64,000 nt of DNA, taken from Bacteroidales bacterium (GTDB lineage: Bacteria; Bacteroidota; Bacteroidia; Bacteroidales; UBA932). The stretch covers positions 1-64,000 of the forward strand of contig SUYR01000003.1 in NCBI GenBank assembly GCA_015060335.1. The letters run 5' to 3'. Position numbers and translations under genes: made by a program. The notes under the pieces are model-generated. The model was not told the origin of the DNA, ran no database searches, and was given only the letters and a program-made list of their open reading frames with translations. Shown piece after piece: positions 28,920 to 39,208 of this stretch. Every line of letters starts with the position of its first letter. The first letter of the stretch is position 1.

Positions 28920-29483
28920 TCAGACTGTCATGATTTCCTTTTCCTTCGCAGAAACAAGCTCGTCAACCTTCTTTGAGAAAGCGTCTGTCTCCTTCTGGAC
29001 AAGCTGCTCGTACTCCTTCTGAAGATCCTCAGGCATACCTTCCTTGTTTGCCTTCTTGAGCTGCTCGATAGCATCACGACGTGCATTGCGGACACTTACC
29101 TTGGCATTTTCAGCCGCTGCTTTAGCCTTCTTGATAAGCTCCTTACGACGGTCTTCAGTAAGAGCTGGAACTGTGCAACGGATGCTCTCACCGTTGTTTG
29201 AAGGAGTAAGTCCGAGATTTGCGTCGATGATAGCCTTCTCGATGGCAGGGATCATCTTCTTCTCCCACGGCTGAAGCATAAGAGTCTTTGCATCAGGAGT
29301 AGTAACCGAAGCCACCTGAGGAACAGGAGTAGGGCTACCGTAATAGTCAACCATCACGTTGTTGAACACCATAGGGTTTGCCTTTCCGGCACGATATGTC
29401 TTGAGTTCCTCATCAAGGTGAGTTGCTGCATGAGACATCTTGTCCTTTGCACCATTGAGAATGTCTTTTGCTCTTGTAATCAT
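28920..29483 (-). CDS. frr: ribosome recycling factor
   Basis: YRAGKANPMVFNNVMVDYYGSPTPVPQVASV, LTEDRRKELIKKAK. Confidence 0.96.
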   Translation of the reverse strand: MITRAKDILNGAKDKMSHAATHLDEELKTYRAGKANPMVFNNVMVDYYGSPTPVPQVASVTTPDAKTLMLQPWEKKMIPAIEKAIIDANLGLTPSNNGESIRCTVPALTEDRRKELIKKAKAAAENAKVSVRNARRDAIEQLKKANKEGMPEDLQKEYEQLVQKETDAFSKKVDELVSAKEKEIMTV

Positions 29484-29502
29484 AATATTGGAGTTTTAAT
29501 AT

Positions 29503-30213
29503 TTATACATGTACTAAAGTGCCGACCTTTTCGCCCTTGACCAGCTTGGTCAGATTGCCTTTCTGATTCATGTCAAACACGATGATAGGCATATTTCCCT
29601 CACGGCAAAGTGCGAATGCTGTCTGATCCATGACCTTGAGACGGTCCTCTATAGCTTTGTCGAAACTGAGTTCGTCATATTTTACGGCAGAAGGATCTTT
29701 TTCAGGGTCTGCTGTATATACGCCATCCACGCGTGTACCCTTCAGAAGGGCGTCCGCACCTATTTCAAGCGCACGAAGAGCTGCACCTGAGTCTGTAGTG
29801 AAATAAGGATTTCCTGTACCGCCGGCTATCAGAGCCACTCCACCACGTTCCATTACAGCGACAGCATCATCCCTCATATAGTAACGGGCAACAGGCATCA
29901 TTGGGGTAGCAGTAAACACCTCCGCCTCGACACCGGCACTTCTTATGGCCATTGACAGACCGAGGGAATTGATAACGGTAGCAAGCATTCCCATCTTGTC
30001 TCCGTTCACGCGGTCAAATCCTTTGCCTACACCCTGAAGACCACGGAATATATTTCCGCCACCGATCACTATTGCCACCTGAAGGCCATTCTTCACGGCT
30101 GCGGCAATCTCCTCGGCATAAGCTGCAAGCCAATTTTCATCAATACCCTTTCCAGCAGGGCCTCCAAGGCTCTCGCCACTCAGTTTCAGAAGGACTCGTC
30201 TATACGCACTCAT
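29503..30213 (-). CDS. pyrH: UMP kinase
   Basis: RVLLKLSGESLGG, VIGGGNIFRG, GTGNPYFTTDSGAALRA. Confidence 0.97.
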   Translation of the reverse strand: MSAYRRVLLKLSGESLGGPAGKGIDENWLAAYAEEIAAAVKNGLQVAIVIGGGNIFRGLQGVGKGFDRVNGDKMGMLATVINSLGLSMAIRSAGVEAEVFTATPMMPVARYYMRDDAVAVMERGGVALIAGGTGNPYFTTDSGAALRALEIGADALLKGTRVDGVYTADPEKDPSAVKYDELSFDKAIEDRLKVMDQTAFALCREGNMPIIVFDMNQKGNLTKLVKGEKVGTLVHV

Positions 30214-30241
30214 GATATTATAAGTAGATTTTTAATTTCAA

Positions 30242-30249
30242 CAAAAGTA
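30242..30249 (-). promoter_or_regulatory. Bacteroidetes -7 promoter element for pyrH-frr
   Basis: TACTTTTG on minus strand upstream of pyrH. Confidence 0.45.
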
Positions 30250-30281
30250 TCGAATTATTATGAAACTTCCAAGAAAGAATA

Positions 30282-30289
30282 TATCTTTG
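30282..30289 (+). promoter_or_regulatory. Bacteroidetes -7 promoter element for sdhC
   Basis: TATCTTTG upstream of ATG 30343. Confidence 0.45.
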
Positions 30290-30342
30290 CATGTTAGAAA
30301 AAGGCAAACCTGAATATTAACTAAACAAAGATTATAACTATT

Positions 30343-31041
30343 ATGGCACTTTCTTCAATCACCAAGAAGCTTATCATGAGTATAAGCGGCCTTTTCCTTA
30401 TCATCTTCCTTCTTCTGCACCTTACCATCAACGCATTCTCGCTGATTGACACAATCAACGGAACTTATGGTGCTGCAGACGGTCTTTTCGCTAAGGGCTG
30501 TGAATTCATGGCGCTTCCTATCGTGACCATCATGGTACCAGTACTTGCTCTCGGATTCCTCGTACACATCGTGTATGCATGCATCCTCACAGCAGGTAAC
30601 ATCAAGGCACGCGGCGGTGTAAGCCGTTACGCTTCAGGCAGCAAGGGCAAGGCTGAGTCTTGGGCTTCAAAGAACATGCTCGTTCTCGGTATCGTAGTTC
30701 TCGGACTCCTCGCATTCCACCTCAACCACTTCTGGGCAGAAATGCAGCTCAAGGAGTTCATGGGCGAGCACGCTACTGACCCTTACCTCCTCCTCAACGA
30801 GACATTCAAGAACTGGTGGATGGTACTCATTTACATCGTATGGTTCGTAGCACTCGGATACCACCTCACACACGGATTCTGGAGCGCATTCCAGACTATC
30901 GGTATGAGCAACCAGATCTGGGAGAAGAGACTTTACATCATCGGTTACGTATTCGTAGCAGTTATCGTTCTCGGCTTCTGCGCTGTTGCAGTCAACGCTT
31001 TCGCTCAGGCAAACGGCCTGATCTGCTGCGGCTGCTGCTAA
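30343..31041 (+). CDS. sdhC: succinate dehydrogenase/fumarate reductase cytochrome b subunit
   Basis: SSITKKLIMSISGLFLIIFLLLHLTINAFSL, HLTHGFWSAFQTIGMSN; five TM segments. Confidence 0.93.
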   Translation: MALSSITKKLIMSISGLFLIIFLLLHLTINAFSLIDTINGTYGAADGLFAKGCEFMALPIVTIMVPVLALGFLVHIVYACILTAGNIKARGGVSRYASGSKGKAESWASKNMLVLGIVVLGLLAFHLNHFWAEMQLKEFMGEHATDPYLLLNETFKNWWMVLIYIVWFVALGYHLTHGFWSAFQTIGMSNQIWEKRLYIIGYVFVAVIVLGFCAVAVNAFAQANGLICCGCC

Positions 31042-31062
31042 GCCTGATCCCATTGACATAGA

Positions 31063-31095
31063 CCCCCGACAGCGCTGGATGTCGGGGGTTTTCTT
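31063..31095 (+). terminator. rho-independent terminator after sdhC
   Basis: CCCCCGACA-gcgctgga-TGTCGGGGG-TTTTCTT. Confidence 0.9.
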
Positions 31096-31106
31096 ATGCA
31101 GCACAG

Positions 31107-31212
31107 CTGGCACCCAAAACGCTCACCATCAACGTTTTATGAAAATGCGATTCCCCTGCAACGGGGAATCGTATTTACACAACTCACTCTAATACAGACA
31201 CTTAAGCGCCAG
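31107..31212. repeat. palindromic element family A, copy 2
   Basis: CTGGCAC...ATGAAAATGCGATTCCCCtgcaaCGGGGAATCG...GCGCCAG. Confidence 0.75.
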
Positions 31213-33037
31213 AGCATTTGATTTCAGTCTTCTGCCTCAGCCACAACGCCACCTCGTCCGGCAGCAGCGGCGCCAGAGTCTCATATACACGGGAATTGTA
31301 CCTGTTCAGCCAGCCGAGAGCCTCCGGACCGAGAAGCTCGGGAAGGACGGCGGAGGTGTCTATGTGGCAGCAGGTCAGGGTCTCGAACTCGAGCCAGTCT
31401 CCGAATTCTGAGGTGCCGGCTTCGCGACAGAGAACGATATTTTCGTGACGTACTCCGTGCATGCCTTCACGATATATGCCGGGTTCGTTGGAAGTCACCA
31501 TACCCGGAAGCAGAGGCTGGGGATTATACTGATAACGGATGCTCTGAGGGCCTTCATGAACACAGAGATAATAACCGATTCCGTGACCTGTACCATGACC
31601 GAAATTCCTGCGGGCACGCCAGAGTGGCATACGAGCAAGGGCATCCAGCTGGCAGCCGGCTGTTCCGCGAGGGAATACTGCCATCGACAGATCGATCATT
31701 CCCTTCAACACCAAAGTGTAGTCTTCCTTTTCTATATATGTACACTCTCCCATCGGGACTGTGCGGGTAATGTCTGTGGTGCCGGTAAGATATTGTCCGC
31801 CAGAATCCACAAGATATAGTCCGTACGGACGGATGACTGCCGAGCCCACCTGAGGAGTGCTGTAATGAGGAAGCGCCGCACCTGGTCCATATGCCGAAAT
31901 ATTCTCGAAACTGTTGCCTCTGTATCCGGGAATTTCCGCACGTAGGGAAGTCAGCTTTTCCGAGGCCTCCCACTCTGTCACCTCTTTTCCGGAAGCGACC
32001 TCGGTCTCAAGCCAATACAGGAAACGCTCCATTGCAACTCCGTCTTCAATATATGTCTGACGCAGATGTCCGATTTCCTCCGCTGTCTTGACAGATTTTT
32101 CCAGAATCACAGGAGACACCCCACGGATGATGAATTCATCCGGATAATTCTCGAGGATGTGACTATATATATGGTAATTGACTGTCGAAGGATCGACAAA
32201 TATCCTAACAGCCGAACTTTCTCCGCTGAAATCCTTGAGTGCATAGAACACTCCGTCATAATCCTCGACGGCAACACCGTCTGCCACAAGCTCATTGAAA
32301 CTGTCTTCTGTATCAGGATCCAGATAGTCGACGTCCTTCTTTACAAACCATTTCACACTATCCTGCGAAACCAGAAGATATGAAATGACAAGAGGATTAT
32401 ACTCAATATCGCAACCCCGTACATTCAGTACCCATGCGATCTCATCCAAAGAGGTCAGGAGTACCCTGTCCACACCCTGCAGGAGCATCCATTTACGCAG
32501 CCACTCGATTTTCTGCGGGCGTGGCGTGCCGCCGAAACACTCTACATCCAGAGTAGTAACCGGACTGACCGGTATTGACGGGCGGTCATCCCACAATGAG
32601 TCCAGCATATCGGGAACGTCCACTATGCTGCCCGAGAACTCGCCTACTGCTCCGACGCTCTGACACAGGCCATCCAGAGCCACCACCTGCGCTCGTTCAG
32701 AGAGCCATTCCGGAATGCTCTCGGCTCCGGGGACACGGGTCTTGTGCAGTTCGATGCCGGTACCCTCAAGCTGCTCAACCGCCTGGATGAAATATCTGGA
32801 ATCTGTCCACAATCCGGCATGGTCATGGGTCACAACAAGATCTCCGGCCTCACCGGTAAAGCCCGAAAGCCATTTGACCTGCTGCCATCTCGGAGCCGGA
32901 TACTCGCTGCTGTGCGGATCGCTGCCGCTTACCACCACAGCATCCCAGCCGTTTTCTGTCATCATTTCACGCAGCTGCGCGATTCTGTCTTGATAAACCA
33001 TATTCTTCATGTTTACACGTAATACATTGATCGCCAA
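31202..33037 (-). CDS. aminopeptidase P family (Xaa-Pro) protein
   Basis: YLVDSGGQYLTGTTDITRTVPMG, GHGTGHGIGYYLCVHEGPQ, MVTSNEPGIY. Confidence 0.92.
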   Translation of the reverse strand: MAINVLRVNMKNMVYQDRIAQLREMMTENGWDAVVVSGSDPHSSEYPAPRWQQVKWLSGFTGEAGDLVVTHDHAGLWTDSRYFIQAVEQLEGTGIELHKTRVPGAESIPEWLSERAQVVALDGLCQSVGAVGEFSGSIVDVPDMLDSLWDDRPSIPVSPVTTLDVECFGGTPRPQKIEWLRKWMLLQGVDRVLLTSLDEIAWVLNVRGCDIEYNPLVISYLLVSQDSVKWFVKKDVDYLDPDTEDSFNELVADGVAVEDYDGVFYALKDFSGESSAVRIFVDPSTVNYHIYSHILENYPDEFIIRGVSPVILEKSVKTAEEIGHLRQTYIEDGVAMERFLYWLETEVASGKEVTEWEASEKLTSLRAEIPGYRGNSFENISAYGPGAALPHYSTPQVGSAVIRPYGLYLVDSGGQYLTGTTDITRTVPMGECTYIEKEDYTLVLKGMIDLSMAVFPRGTAGCQLDALARMPLWRARRNFGHGTGHGIGYYLCVHEGPQSIRYQYNPQPLLPGMVTSNEPGIYREGMHGVRHENIVLCREAGTSEFGDWLEFETLTCCHIDTSAVLPELLGPEALGWLNRYNSRVYETLAPLLPDEVALWLRQKTEIKCSGA

Positions 33038-33050
33038 GTGATTGCGTCAG

Positions 33051-33078
33051 ATGCCTGCGTACCTTGGGGAGCAGGCAT
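33051..33078. repeat. hairpin element family B, copy 1
   Basis: ATGCCTGCGTACCTTGGGGAGCAGGCAT. Confidence 0.8.
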
Positions 33079-33106
33079 AGAGCATAAGGGGCGGACAATC
33101 AGATAG

Positions 33107-34291
33107 TTACGCTATGAGGGTTAATATTATATTGTCTGATACAAAAAATCTGTCTTCCGGGATACGGATATTGCCGTCTTCGAGTGGCACCAGATTGGAA
33201 CTGGCCAGAGCCTGCTCCAATGCATGCACATCACAATGACCACGCAGATAGTCCGAGGGGACTCCGGCCGCAGTCCTAAGACTGAGCATTATCTTTTCCA
33301 TTGTCAGCTGGTCCTGATCCAAGCGTTCTCCTCCCTGCACTACCGAAAAATTTCCGCTGACGCCTGCCTCCAGATATGCATTCAGGTCCGGCTCGTTCCA
33401 TTGGCGCATGGACACGTGATCCATAAAGCTGTGTGCCCCTGGTCCCAGTCCGATATACGGGACATGCCTCCAGTAAGCTGAATTATGCACGGCCTCGCTT
33501 CCCGGCTGAGCAAAATTGGATATCTCATAATGATTATATCCTGCAGCAGCAAGCTCCTCACACAGAATCCCATACTGTCTTTCGCAGAGCTGCTCCGAAG
33601 CTTCCGACCAGCGTCCCTTTGCTATCAGCTTTTCAAGCATGCTGTCTTCCTCAACAGAGAGCTGATAGGCGGAAATATGCCGCGGAGGAATACCGTCCGA
33701 GGATATGTTCAGAGCCTTGGATATGGTATCACGCCAAAGGTCTTCACTCATCTGCGGCAGACCGAATATGAGGTCAATGCTGATGTTGCCGATTCCTGAA
33801 GTTTCCAATATATGGTAGGCCTCGACTGCCTGAGCTGCAGAATGACGACGGTTCATCCATTTCAATATATCGTCATCAAACGACTGCACACCCATACTTA
33901 TACGGTTGACTCCGAGGTCTGCGAGTCCTCTGACATAATCCTCGCCTTTCTCTATAATGTCCTCCGGATTGACCTCAACAGTAAATTCTTCAAATTCGCA
34001 CGGATGACCGACACCCCGCAAGGCTTCTACAATTCTACCTATTATCGGGAGAGGCAGCACAGAAGGTGTACCTCCACCAATATAAAGGGTGCTCACACCT
34101 GCCGATGTGAACACCCTTTGAATATCATCCTTCCTTGTCCTTATCTCTGCCTCAAGAGCCTGAGCGAATCTCTCGAATTTCTCTTCCTGTCTCAGAGCAT
34201 CTTCTTCCTTGCGACATCTCGGAGCGGTCTCCGAATAGAAACCGCAATATGTGCAGAAACTCCTGCAGAATGGGACATGGACATATATCAT
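33107..34291 (-). CDS. hemW: radical SAM coproporphyrinogen III oxidase-like protein (HemW)
   Basis: YVHVPFCRSFCTYCGFYS, YIGGGTPSVLP, GVQSFDDDILKWMNRRHSA. Confidence 0.93.
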   Translation of the reverse strand: MIYVHVPFCRSFCTYCGFYSETAPRCRKEEDALRQEEKFERFAQALEAEIRTRKDDIQRVFTSAGVSTLYIGGGTPSVLPLPIIGRIVEALRGVGHPCEFEEFTVEVNPEDIIEKGEDYVRGLADLGVNRISMGVQSFDDDILKWMNRRHSAAQAVEAYHILETSGIGNISIDLIFGLPQMSEDLWRDTISKALNISSDGIPPRHISAYQLSVEEDSMLEKLIAKGRWSEASEQLCERQYGILCEELAAAGYNHYEISNFAQPGSEAVHNSAYWRHVPYIGLGPGAHSFMDHVSMRQWNEPDLNAYLEAGVSGNFSVVQGGERLDQDQLTMEKIMLSLRTAAGVPSDYLRGHCDVHALEQALASSNLVPLEDGNIRIPEDRFFVSDNIILTLIA

Positions 34292-35148
34292 TATCTGAGC
34301 ATCAGTTCAGCCTCACCGAGCTTGGTCTGGTCTGTATAGGCCTCGACTGTATAGATACCCTTGACATATGAAGGTATCTCGTTTACATAAATACCCATCT
34401 CCACTTCCTTGCCTTCATAGTCCACTTCACGTGAAGCAGTACAGATCATAGGTTCTCCGCCGGCTACCGAGAATGTTCTCTGAGTGCTGTTTGTAAGAAG
34501 AATACCATCCGGATCCTTTACTCTGATATATACTCTGACCGGACCTTTCTTGGCAAGGTCGTTCTCCACAAGAGACAGGCTTGCAATAAGCCTTACTACC
34601 CTGCTGCTCCTGTCTGTAACCTTATCTGAGGAATTGAACGCCTCAAGTTTGAGACCGCGCGCCTTTACTACAGAGCCCACAGCCACCTGATCCGAAAGTG
34701 TTTCCACCGTCTTGCTGAGTTCCTCTGACTGTCTGCGGCTCTCTGCGGCCTCACGACGCGCTGCGGCAGCATCGGCAGTAAGTCTCTTATTCAGGGTGTT
34801 GAGCGAGTCAATCTGGACGATGTAGTTACGCATGATGCTTCTCAGAGTGCCGAGCTCCTTTTCATATTGGCGCATCTTGCTTCTGTTTGTAGCCTCGGTC
34901 TTCTTGATTCTCTCGATCAGCTGCGACACCTCTTCCCTTGAAGAATCCAGCTGTGAATTGATCATATCATAATCAGAAGACAAAGACGCATAATCGTTCT
35001 GAAGCGCAATCATCTGCGATGTCAGCTCTTCCTTCTCGACGTTAAGTTCCTTCACAAGAGAAGACTTCGACCACCAGATATAGGCAAGTGCACCTGCCAG
35101 AAGCACCGCAACTGCAATCAGTGCATACATTACTTTCTTTAGATCCAT
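34291..35148 (-). CDS. hypothetical membrane-anchored coiled-coil protein
   Basis: N-terminal TM, long heptad-like region; stop overlaps the hemW start. Confidence 0.7.
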   Translation of the reverse strand: MDLKKVMYALIAVAVLLAGALAYIWWSKSSLVKELNVEKEELTSQMIALQNDYASLSSDYDMINSQLDSSREEVSQLIERIKKTEATNRSKMRQYEKELGTLRSIMRNYIVQIDSLNTLNKRLTADAAAARREAAESRRQSEELSKTVETLSDQVAVGSVVKARGLKLEAFNSSDKVTDRSSRVVRLIASLSLVENDLAKKGPVRVYIRVKDPDGILLTNSTQRTFSVAGGEPMICTASREVDYEGKEVEMGIYVNEIPSYVKGIYTVEAYTDQTKLGEAELMLR

Positions 35149-35246
35149 AGTATTCTGTTTTTATAACATAAGATTGCAAATATAATGAATTATCAGATTT
35201 TTCGTATATTTGTAATCGTACAACTTGCAAATACAACAATAAAGCC

Positions 35247-35720
35247 ATGAAATATATAGTAAGAGCAGTAAAATACTTCATCTATTTTTCACTCATGTGT
35301 GCTGTAATCGTCACCATCCTCGTACTGATCGGTGCCGTAGAAGGAGACATAAACAGCATATTCGAAGAGGGGTACAGGTCTGTGGGTAAGATTGCCATAT
35401 TTTTTGCATTGGTAGCTGCTGTCTATCCTAAACTGGGATTCATAAGCCGCGATATAGCTGAAGGCAAGTCATGGGACGAGATGAAGGAGCAGACAGTGGA
35501 GTTCATGTCGGAACGCAGATATTCGCTCGAGTCCGAGAGTCCGGAAAGAGTGACATTCAGGTTCAGAGGATTGGCCGGCAGGCTGTCCAAGATGCTTGAA
35601 GACCGGATCACCCTGACAAAGACAGCTCAAGGATGGCAGATTGAAGGTCTCAGAAAGGACGTGATAAGACTGTCCATAGGACTGGAAAATATCCTTACCC
35701 CGCAGAAGGACGCGGAATAA
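35247..35720 (+). CDS. hypothetical membrane protein
   Basis: 157-aa ORF, two hydrophobic segments, TATATTTG promoter element upstream (about 35206). Confidence 0.7.
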   Translation: MKYIVRAVKYFIYFSLMCAVIVTILVLIGAVEGDINSIFEEGYRSVGKIAIFFALVAAVYPKLGFISRDIAEGKSWDEMKEQTVEFMSERRYSLESESPERVTFRFRGLAGRLSKMLEDRITLTKTAQGWQIEGLRKDVIRLSIGLENILTPQKDAE

Positions 35721-35749
35721 GGACAATTATAAATCTAAAGTCAAAGGTT

Positions 35750-35968
35750 ATGGATGAACTGAAAACTGTAGCGACATTCGCTGACCCGATGCTTGCAAGC
35801 ATCACACAAGGCCTGCTCAAATCCAACGGGATCGAAGCAGAGATTTTCGGAGAGTTTTCTTCCTATCCTTCGGTTAACATTGCCGAGCAGAACGTCGAGC
35901 TGAAAGTCAATGCGGCAGACTACGAGTCAGCATTGAGCATCTTGGCGGCTTCAGACAAGGCTGAGTAG
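35750..35968 (+). CDS. DUF2007-type small protein
   Basis: KTVATFADPMLASITQGLLKSNGIEAEIFGE... short signal-transducing-like fold. Confidence 0.75.
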   Translation: MDELKTVATFADPMLASITQGLLKSNGIEAEIFGEFSSYPSVNIAEQNVELKVNAADYESALSILAASDKAE

Positions 35969-36516
35969 AACTCTTCGCCGAAATAACGCTCTATTGGTTC
36001 GCGTAAGAATTCATATACGCGGACCTTTTCTTTTTTACCCTTTTCAAATGCATCCTTGCAGATATGCCATCTGTGCAGATTAAGGGCCTTTGTTCCGTTA
36101 CGGAGCACAGTGATTCTGATAGGATACAGCCAGCAGGAAATTGGCTTACGGAAATCTCCCTTACCCTGGAACCAGCAGCGTTCCATAGAACAGAAGCAGT
36201 TGCCCTCGTCATCAAAAAGAGTATAGGCACATTCCTCGCTTCCCGGCACCAGAGGAGTAACCATATCTCCGTCTCTGTCAATCTCGAAAAAGCCTTTTGA
36301 AGCCACAGCCGCACGCCCCTCATCCGACATTATCGGAGAGAATATCTCATAATTCTTTTCAATCGCCTCAGCCTCACATTCCTCAAGAGGCGCACCGCTG
36401 TCACCGATTACGCAGCAACAGCCCTTGCATTTTTCATAATCGCAAGCAAAATATTCGGTCAGAACTTCCTCTGACACAAGACAGTCGTCTATCTGAATGA
36501 TTGTTCCGTGATACAT
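35920..36516 (-). CDS. DUF3109 family protein (Cys-rich)
   Basis: CDYEKCKGCCCVIGDSGAPLEECEAEAIEKNY. Confidence 0.85.
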   Translation of the reverse strand: MYHGTIIQIDDCLVSEEVLTEYFACDYEKCKGCCCVIGDSGAPLEECEAEAIEKNYEIFSPIMSDEGRAAVASKGFFEIDRDGDMVTPLVPGSEECAYTLFDDEGNCFCSMERCWFQGKGDFRKPISCWLYPIRITVLRNGTKALNLHRWHICKDAFEKGKKEKVRVYEFLREPIERYFGEEFYSALSEAAKMLNADS

Positions 36517-39143
36517 TATTTTCCTGTTATTACATATTCTACCTTGGAATTGACGGCAAGTGTCGAGAGCATGGCGCGCACACTTGCATCAGATATTGCC
36601 CGTATCTTGGCCTCGGCTCCGGTCGTGAAATCCTTTCCGTCCAGATAGCGCAGATTGAACGCATTTATCCAATATTCAGGGCTCTGCTTTTCAAGAGCAA
36701 GCCGTTTCTCCACCCTGAATTTGTATGATGCAAGAGAATTGGCATCTATACTGATATCCGCGATATCCGAATAAACCTTCCTCAGAACAGAGAGTGCATC
36801 CCCCATCCTATATCCGGATGTTCCTTCTGCCAGTCCTTCTACTGAAGCTTCGCTTATCGTAACCCGCATCAGCAGGCTTTCCTGAGGGAATCTTCTGCAA
36901 TCATAACTTACATCCACACGCATACCCTTGCCGGAGAGCATCAAGGCAAAATGTCGCCTGAGCACCATGGAAGTAACTGCAGCAGTATAATAATTCTCCG
37001 ACGTCAGCGCCATAGGGGCTGTAAGAGCCACAGTCACACTGTTTTCACTGCTTGGTCTGCGATAGCCTTCCATTCCTATGAAATTACGGCTGAATGTCTC
37101 CGTCCTCCTGAATGATTTCTCAGTGGTCCTGAATCCTCCTGCATACAGGGTCAGCACTTCCTTTAGATTCTTCTCGTCAATATCTCCCACCAGTATCAGT
37201 ACACCGTTATTCACCTTGTCCGACAGGGACTTGAAGAAGGCCTCCGCCTTTGCCGCAAAGTCATCAGTCAGACACACCCCGTTCCCTGAAGCTACTCCCG
37301 ATGCCTGTCTCAACGGCTCTCCCTTACGATAATATTCCCATTCCTCAGGGCATGGTGTACGTTCATTCAGCAGAGTCAGAAGCACACGCACCATATAGTC
37401 AAGTTTTTCTGCAGGAACGGAGCCCTCGAACTTTGTCGCAGAATGACCGACTTCATATGCCAGTTTCATCCCACGGCTGCGTACAGCATCCTTGAACTCC
37501 TGCCCGGGCATACCCCCTATCATGCAAGAGCGGAGATAATCCTCCAGATAAGTTCCGTCGTCGACTCCCAACCCCTCGATACTTCCGGTTCCACCATTGA
37601 GCGAAAGGGAATAATTTATCTGTCCTCCTGCAGGCATATTCTTCACTATCACCACCATTCCGTTGGAAAGAGTCCACACGGAGCCACCGGAAAGGTATTC
37701 CTTACCTGAGGATTTCACCTTGATCTTTGACCCCGACACAGGCAGATGCGGAACAGCTGACAGAGGTGATTCTGCCGGCTCTGAATTCTGTGACAGCAGC
37801 CATGAGACACCAAAGATATTCTTCAGCGAATCCTCAGAAAACCTCAGACTGTCGGAAGCATACTTCAATGTCAGATTACGCCCGCTATCCAGAACCGCCG
37901 AGGCCACAGAATGGAGAAGTTTGCACTCGGTATCGGCAGACAAGTCCTTGGATGTATAGAATTTCAGTACACTCTCCTTTGAAGACAACGCGGTATTATG
38001 AATGAAAGCAGAGACACACCTGTTGACATACTCTCTGTTGCCGACGGATTTCATCCTACCCTCCTGTGCGACCTTGTCCACGAAATCCAGCGAAGCCTTG
38101 AGTGCCTCAGCCGGTGCCACTCCATAGGCATCTATGGAAGCCAGTACATCTGCTACAGCCGACACCGCCTCCTGTGCATCTTCCGCCGCCAGCACAACTT
38201 CAACCGAGAACAATCCGTCCCCCAAAGTTCCCGATCCACCTATATAGCGGCTGCTGACCGATGCCACAGGGATATTGACCGACCGGAAATATTTCAGAAG
38301 ACGTTGCTCGGCCACCATGCCGGCCATTGTAAGATATTTTTCCTGAATCGCCGGTTGAATGGTATTCATGAGCTCTCTTGGAGTCCTTTCCAGTCTCCAC
38401 TCTGCAGAAACCTTTGCAAGCCCGGGCTCAGCAATCCTGTCCACCTTAGTCTCTATTCCCTTACGGTCTTCCCATATGTAGCCCGACCTTCTGACAGACT
38501 CAGCCGGAGGATACATGAATGAAAGCATATGGAGTTTCTGAGATATAGTATTTGCATCTACATCTCCTGCTACTATTATCGCCTGATCCGATGGGACATA
38601 CCATTTCCTTACGACAGGATCATCCGAATTATGGAAACGCCCGGCAATATTCATCAGCACGAACAGAGTGGAATCCAGAACAGAACCGTCAAGCTTCATG
38701 TTTACATCCCCGAACCTGAACACTGTAGCATTATCCTGCACCTGCGCAAAGCCTTCAGGTCCCGGCACACAGCCTTTTCTTATGAAAAAGTCCTGGACAG
38801 AGGGAGCTGTCAGCAAAGGCTGCGACAGCAACGCCTCACGGGCGATTTCCGACACAGTCTCCCGGCCCACACTCTGAATAGTCCGCGCACCCGTCATCTG
38901 CACAAGGGCAAAATCCGCTACTCCCTGGATGTCGGTATTCCTCGCCACATACCATCTGAGTCCGTTCGGGAGCTGCCCCTGCGTCACAGCCGGATCCGGA
39001 GGAATAGGAGCTATATCCTGCCCGCTCAGGACACCGGAGCCGCACAGCAGCACCAGAAGACACAAAGATAATTTTTCCGCCAATTTTGTATATTTCATAG
39101 CTAAAAAACTCAAAACAAGATATATAATGCAAAAATACGACAA
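36516..39143 (-). CDS. M16 family peptidase-like protein
   Basis: 875 aa; PDPAVTQGQLPNGLRWYVARNT, paired M16-like halves; no clear HxxEH seen in the first half. Confidence 0.8.
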   Translation of the reverse strand: MSYFCIIYLVLSFLAMKYTKLAEKLSLCLLVLLCGSGVLSGQDIAPIPPDPAVTQGQLPNGLRWYVARNTDIQGVADFALVQMTGARTIQSVGRETVSEIAREALLSQPLLTAPSVQDFFIRKGCVPGPEGFAQVQDNATVFRFGDVNMKLDGSVLDSTLFVLMNIAGRFHNSDDPVVRKWYVPSDQAIIVAGDVDANTISQKLHMLSFMYPPAESVRRSGYIWEDRKGIETKVDRIAEPGLAKVSAEWRLERTPRELMNTIQPAIQEKYLTMAGMVAEQRLLKYFRSVNIPVASVSSRYIGGSGTLGDGLFSVEVVLAAEDAQEAVSAVADVLASIDAYGVAPAEALKASLDFVDKVAQEGRMKSVGNREYVNRCVSAFIHNTALSSKESVLKFYTSKDLSADTECKLLHSVASAVLDSGRNLTLKYASDSLRFSEDSLKNIFGVSWLLSQNSEPAESPLSAVPHLPVSGSKIKVKSSGKEYLSGGSVWTLSNGMVVIVKNMPAGGQINYSLSLNGGTGSIEGLGVDDGTYLEDYLRSCMIGGMPGQEFKDAVRSRGMKLAYEVGHSATKFEGSVPAEKLDYMVRVLLTLLNERTPCPEEWEYYRKGEPLRQASGVASGNGVCLTDDFAAKAEAFFKSLSDKVNNGVLILVGDIDEKNLKEVLTLYAGGFRTTEKSFRRTETFSRNFIGMEGYRRPSSENSVTVALTAPMALTSENYYTAAVTSMVLRRHFALMLSGKGMRVDVSYDCRRFPQESLLMRVTISEASVEGLAEGTSGYRMGDALSVLRKVYSDIADISIDANSLASYKFRVEKRLALEKQSPEYWINAFNLRYLDGKDFTTGAEAKIRAISDASVRAMLSTLAVNSKVEYVITGK

Positions 39144-39208
39144 ATTTTTCCTATTTTTGCATCTAATAGAGGTATATGCAACTAAAGTAGAACAAAATAT
39201 AACAAGAA

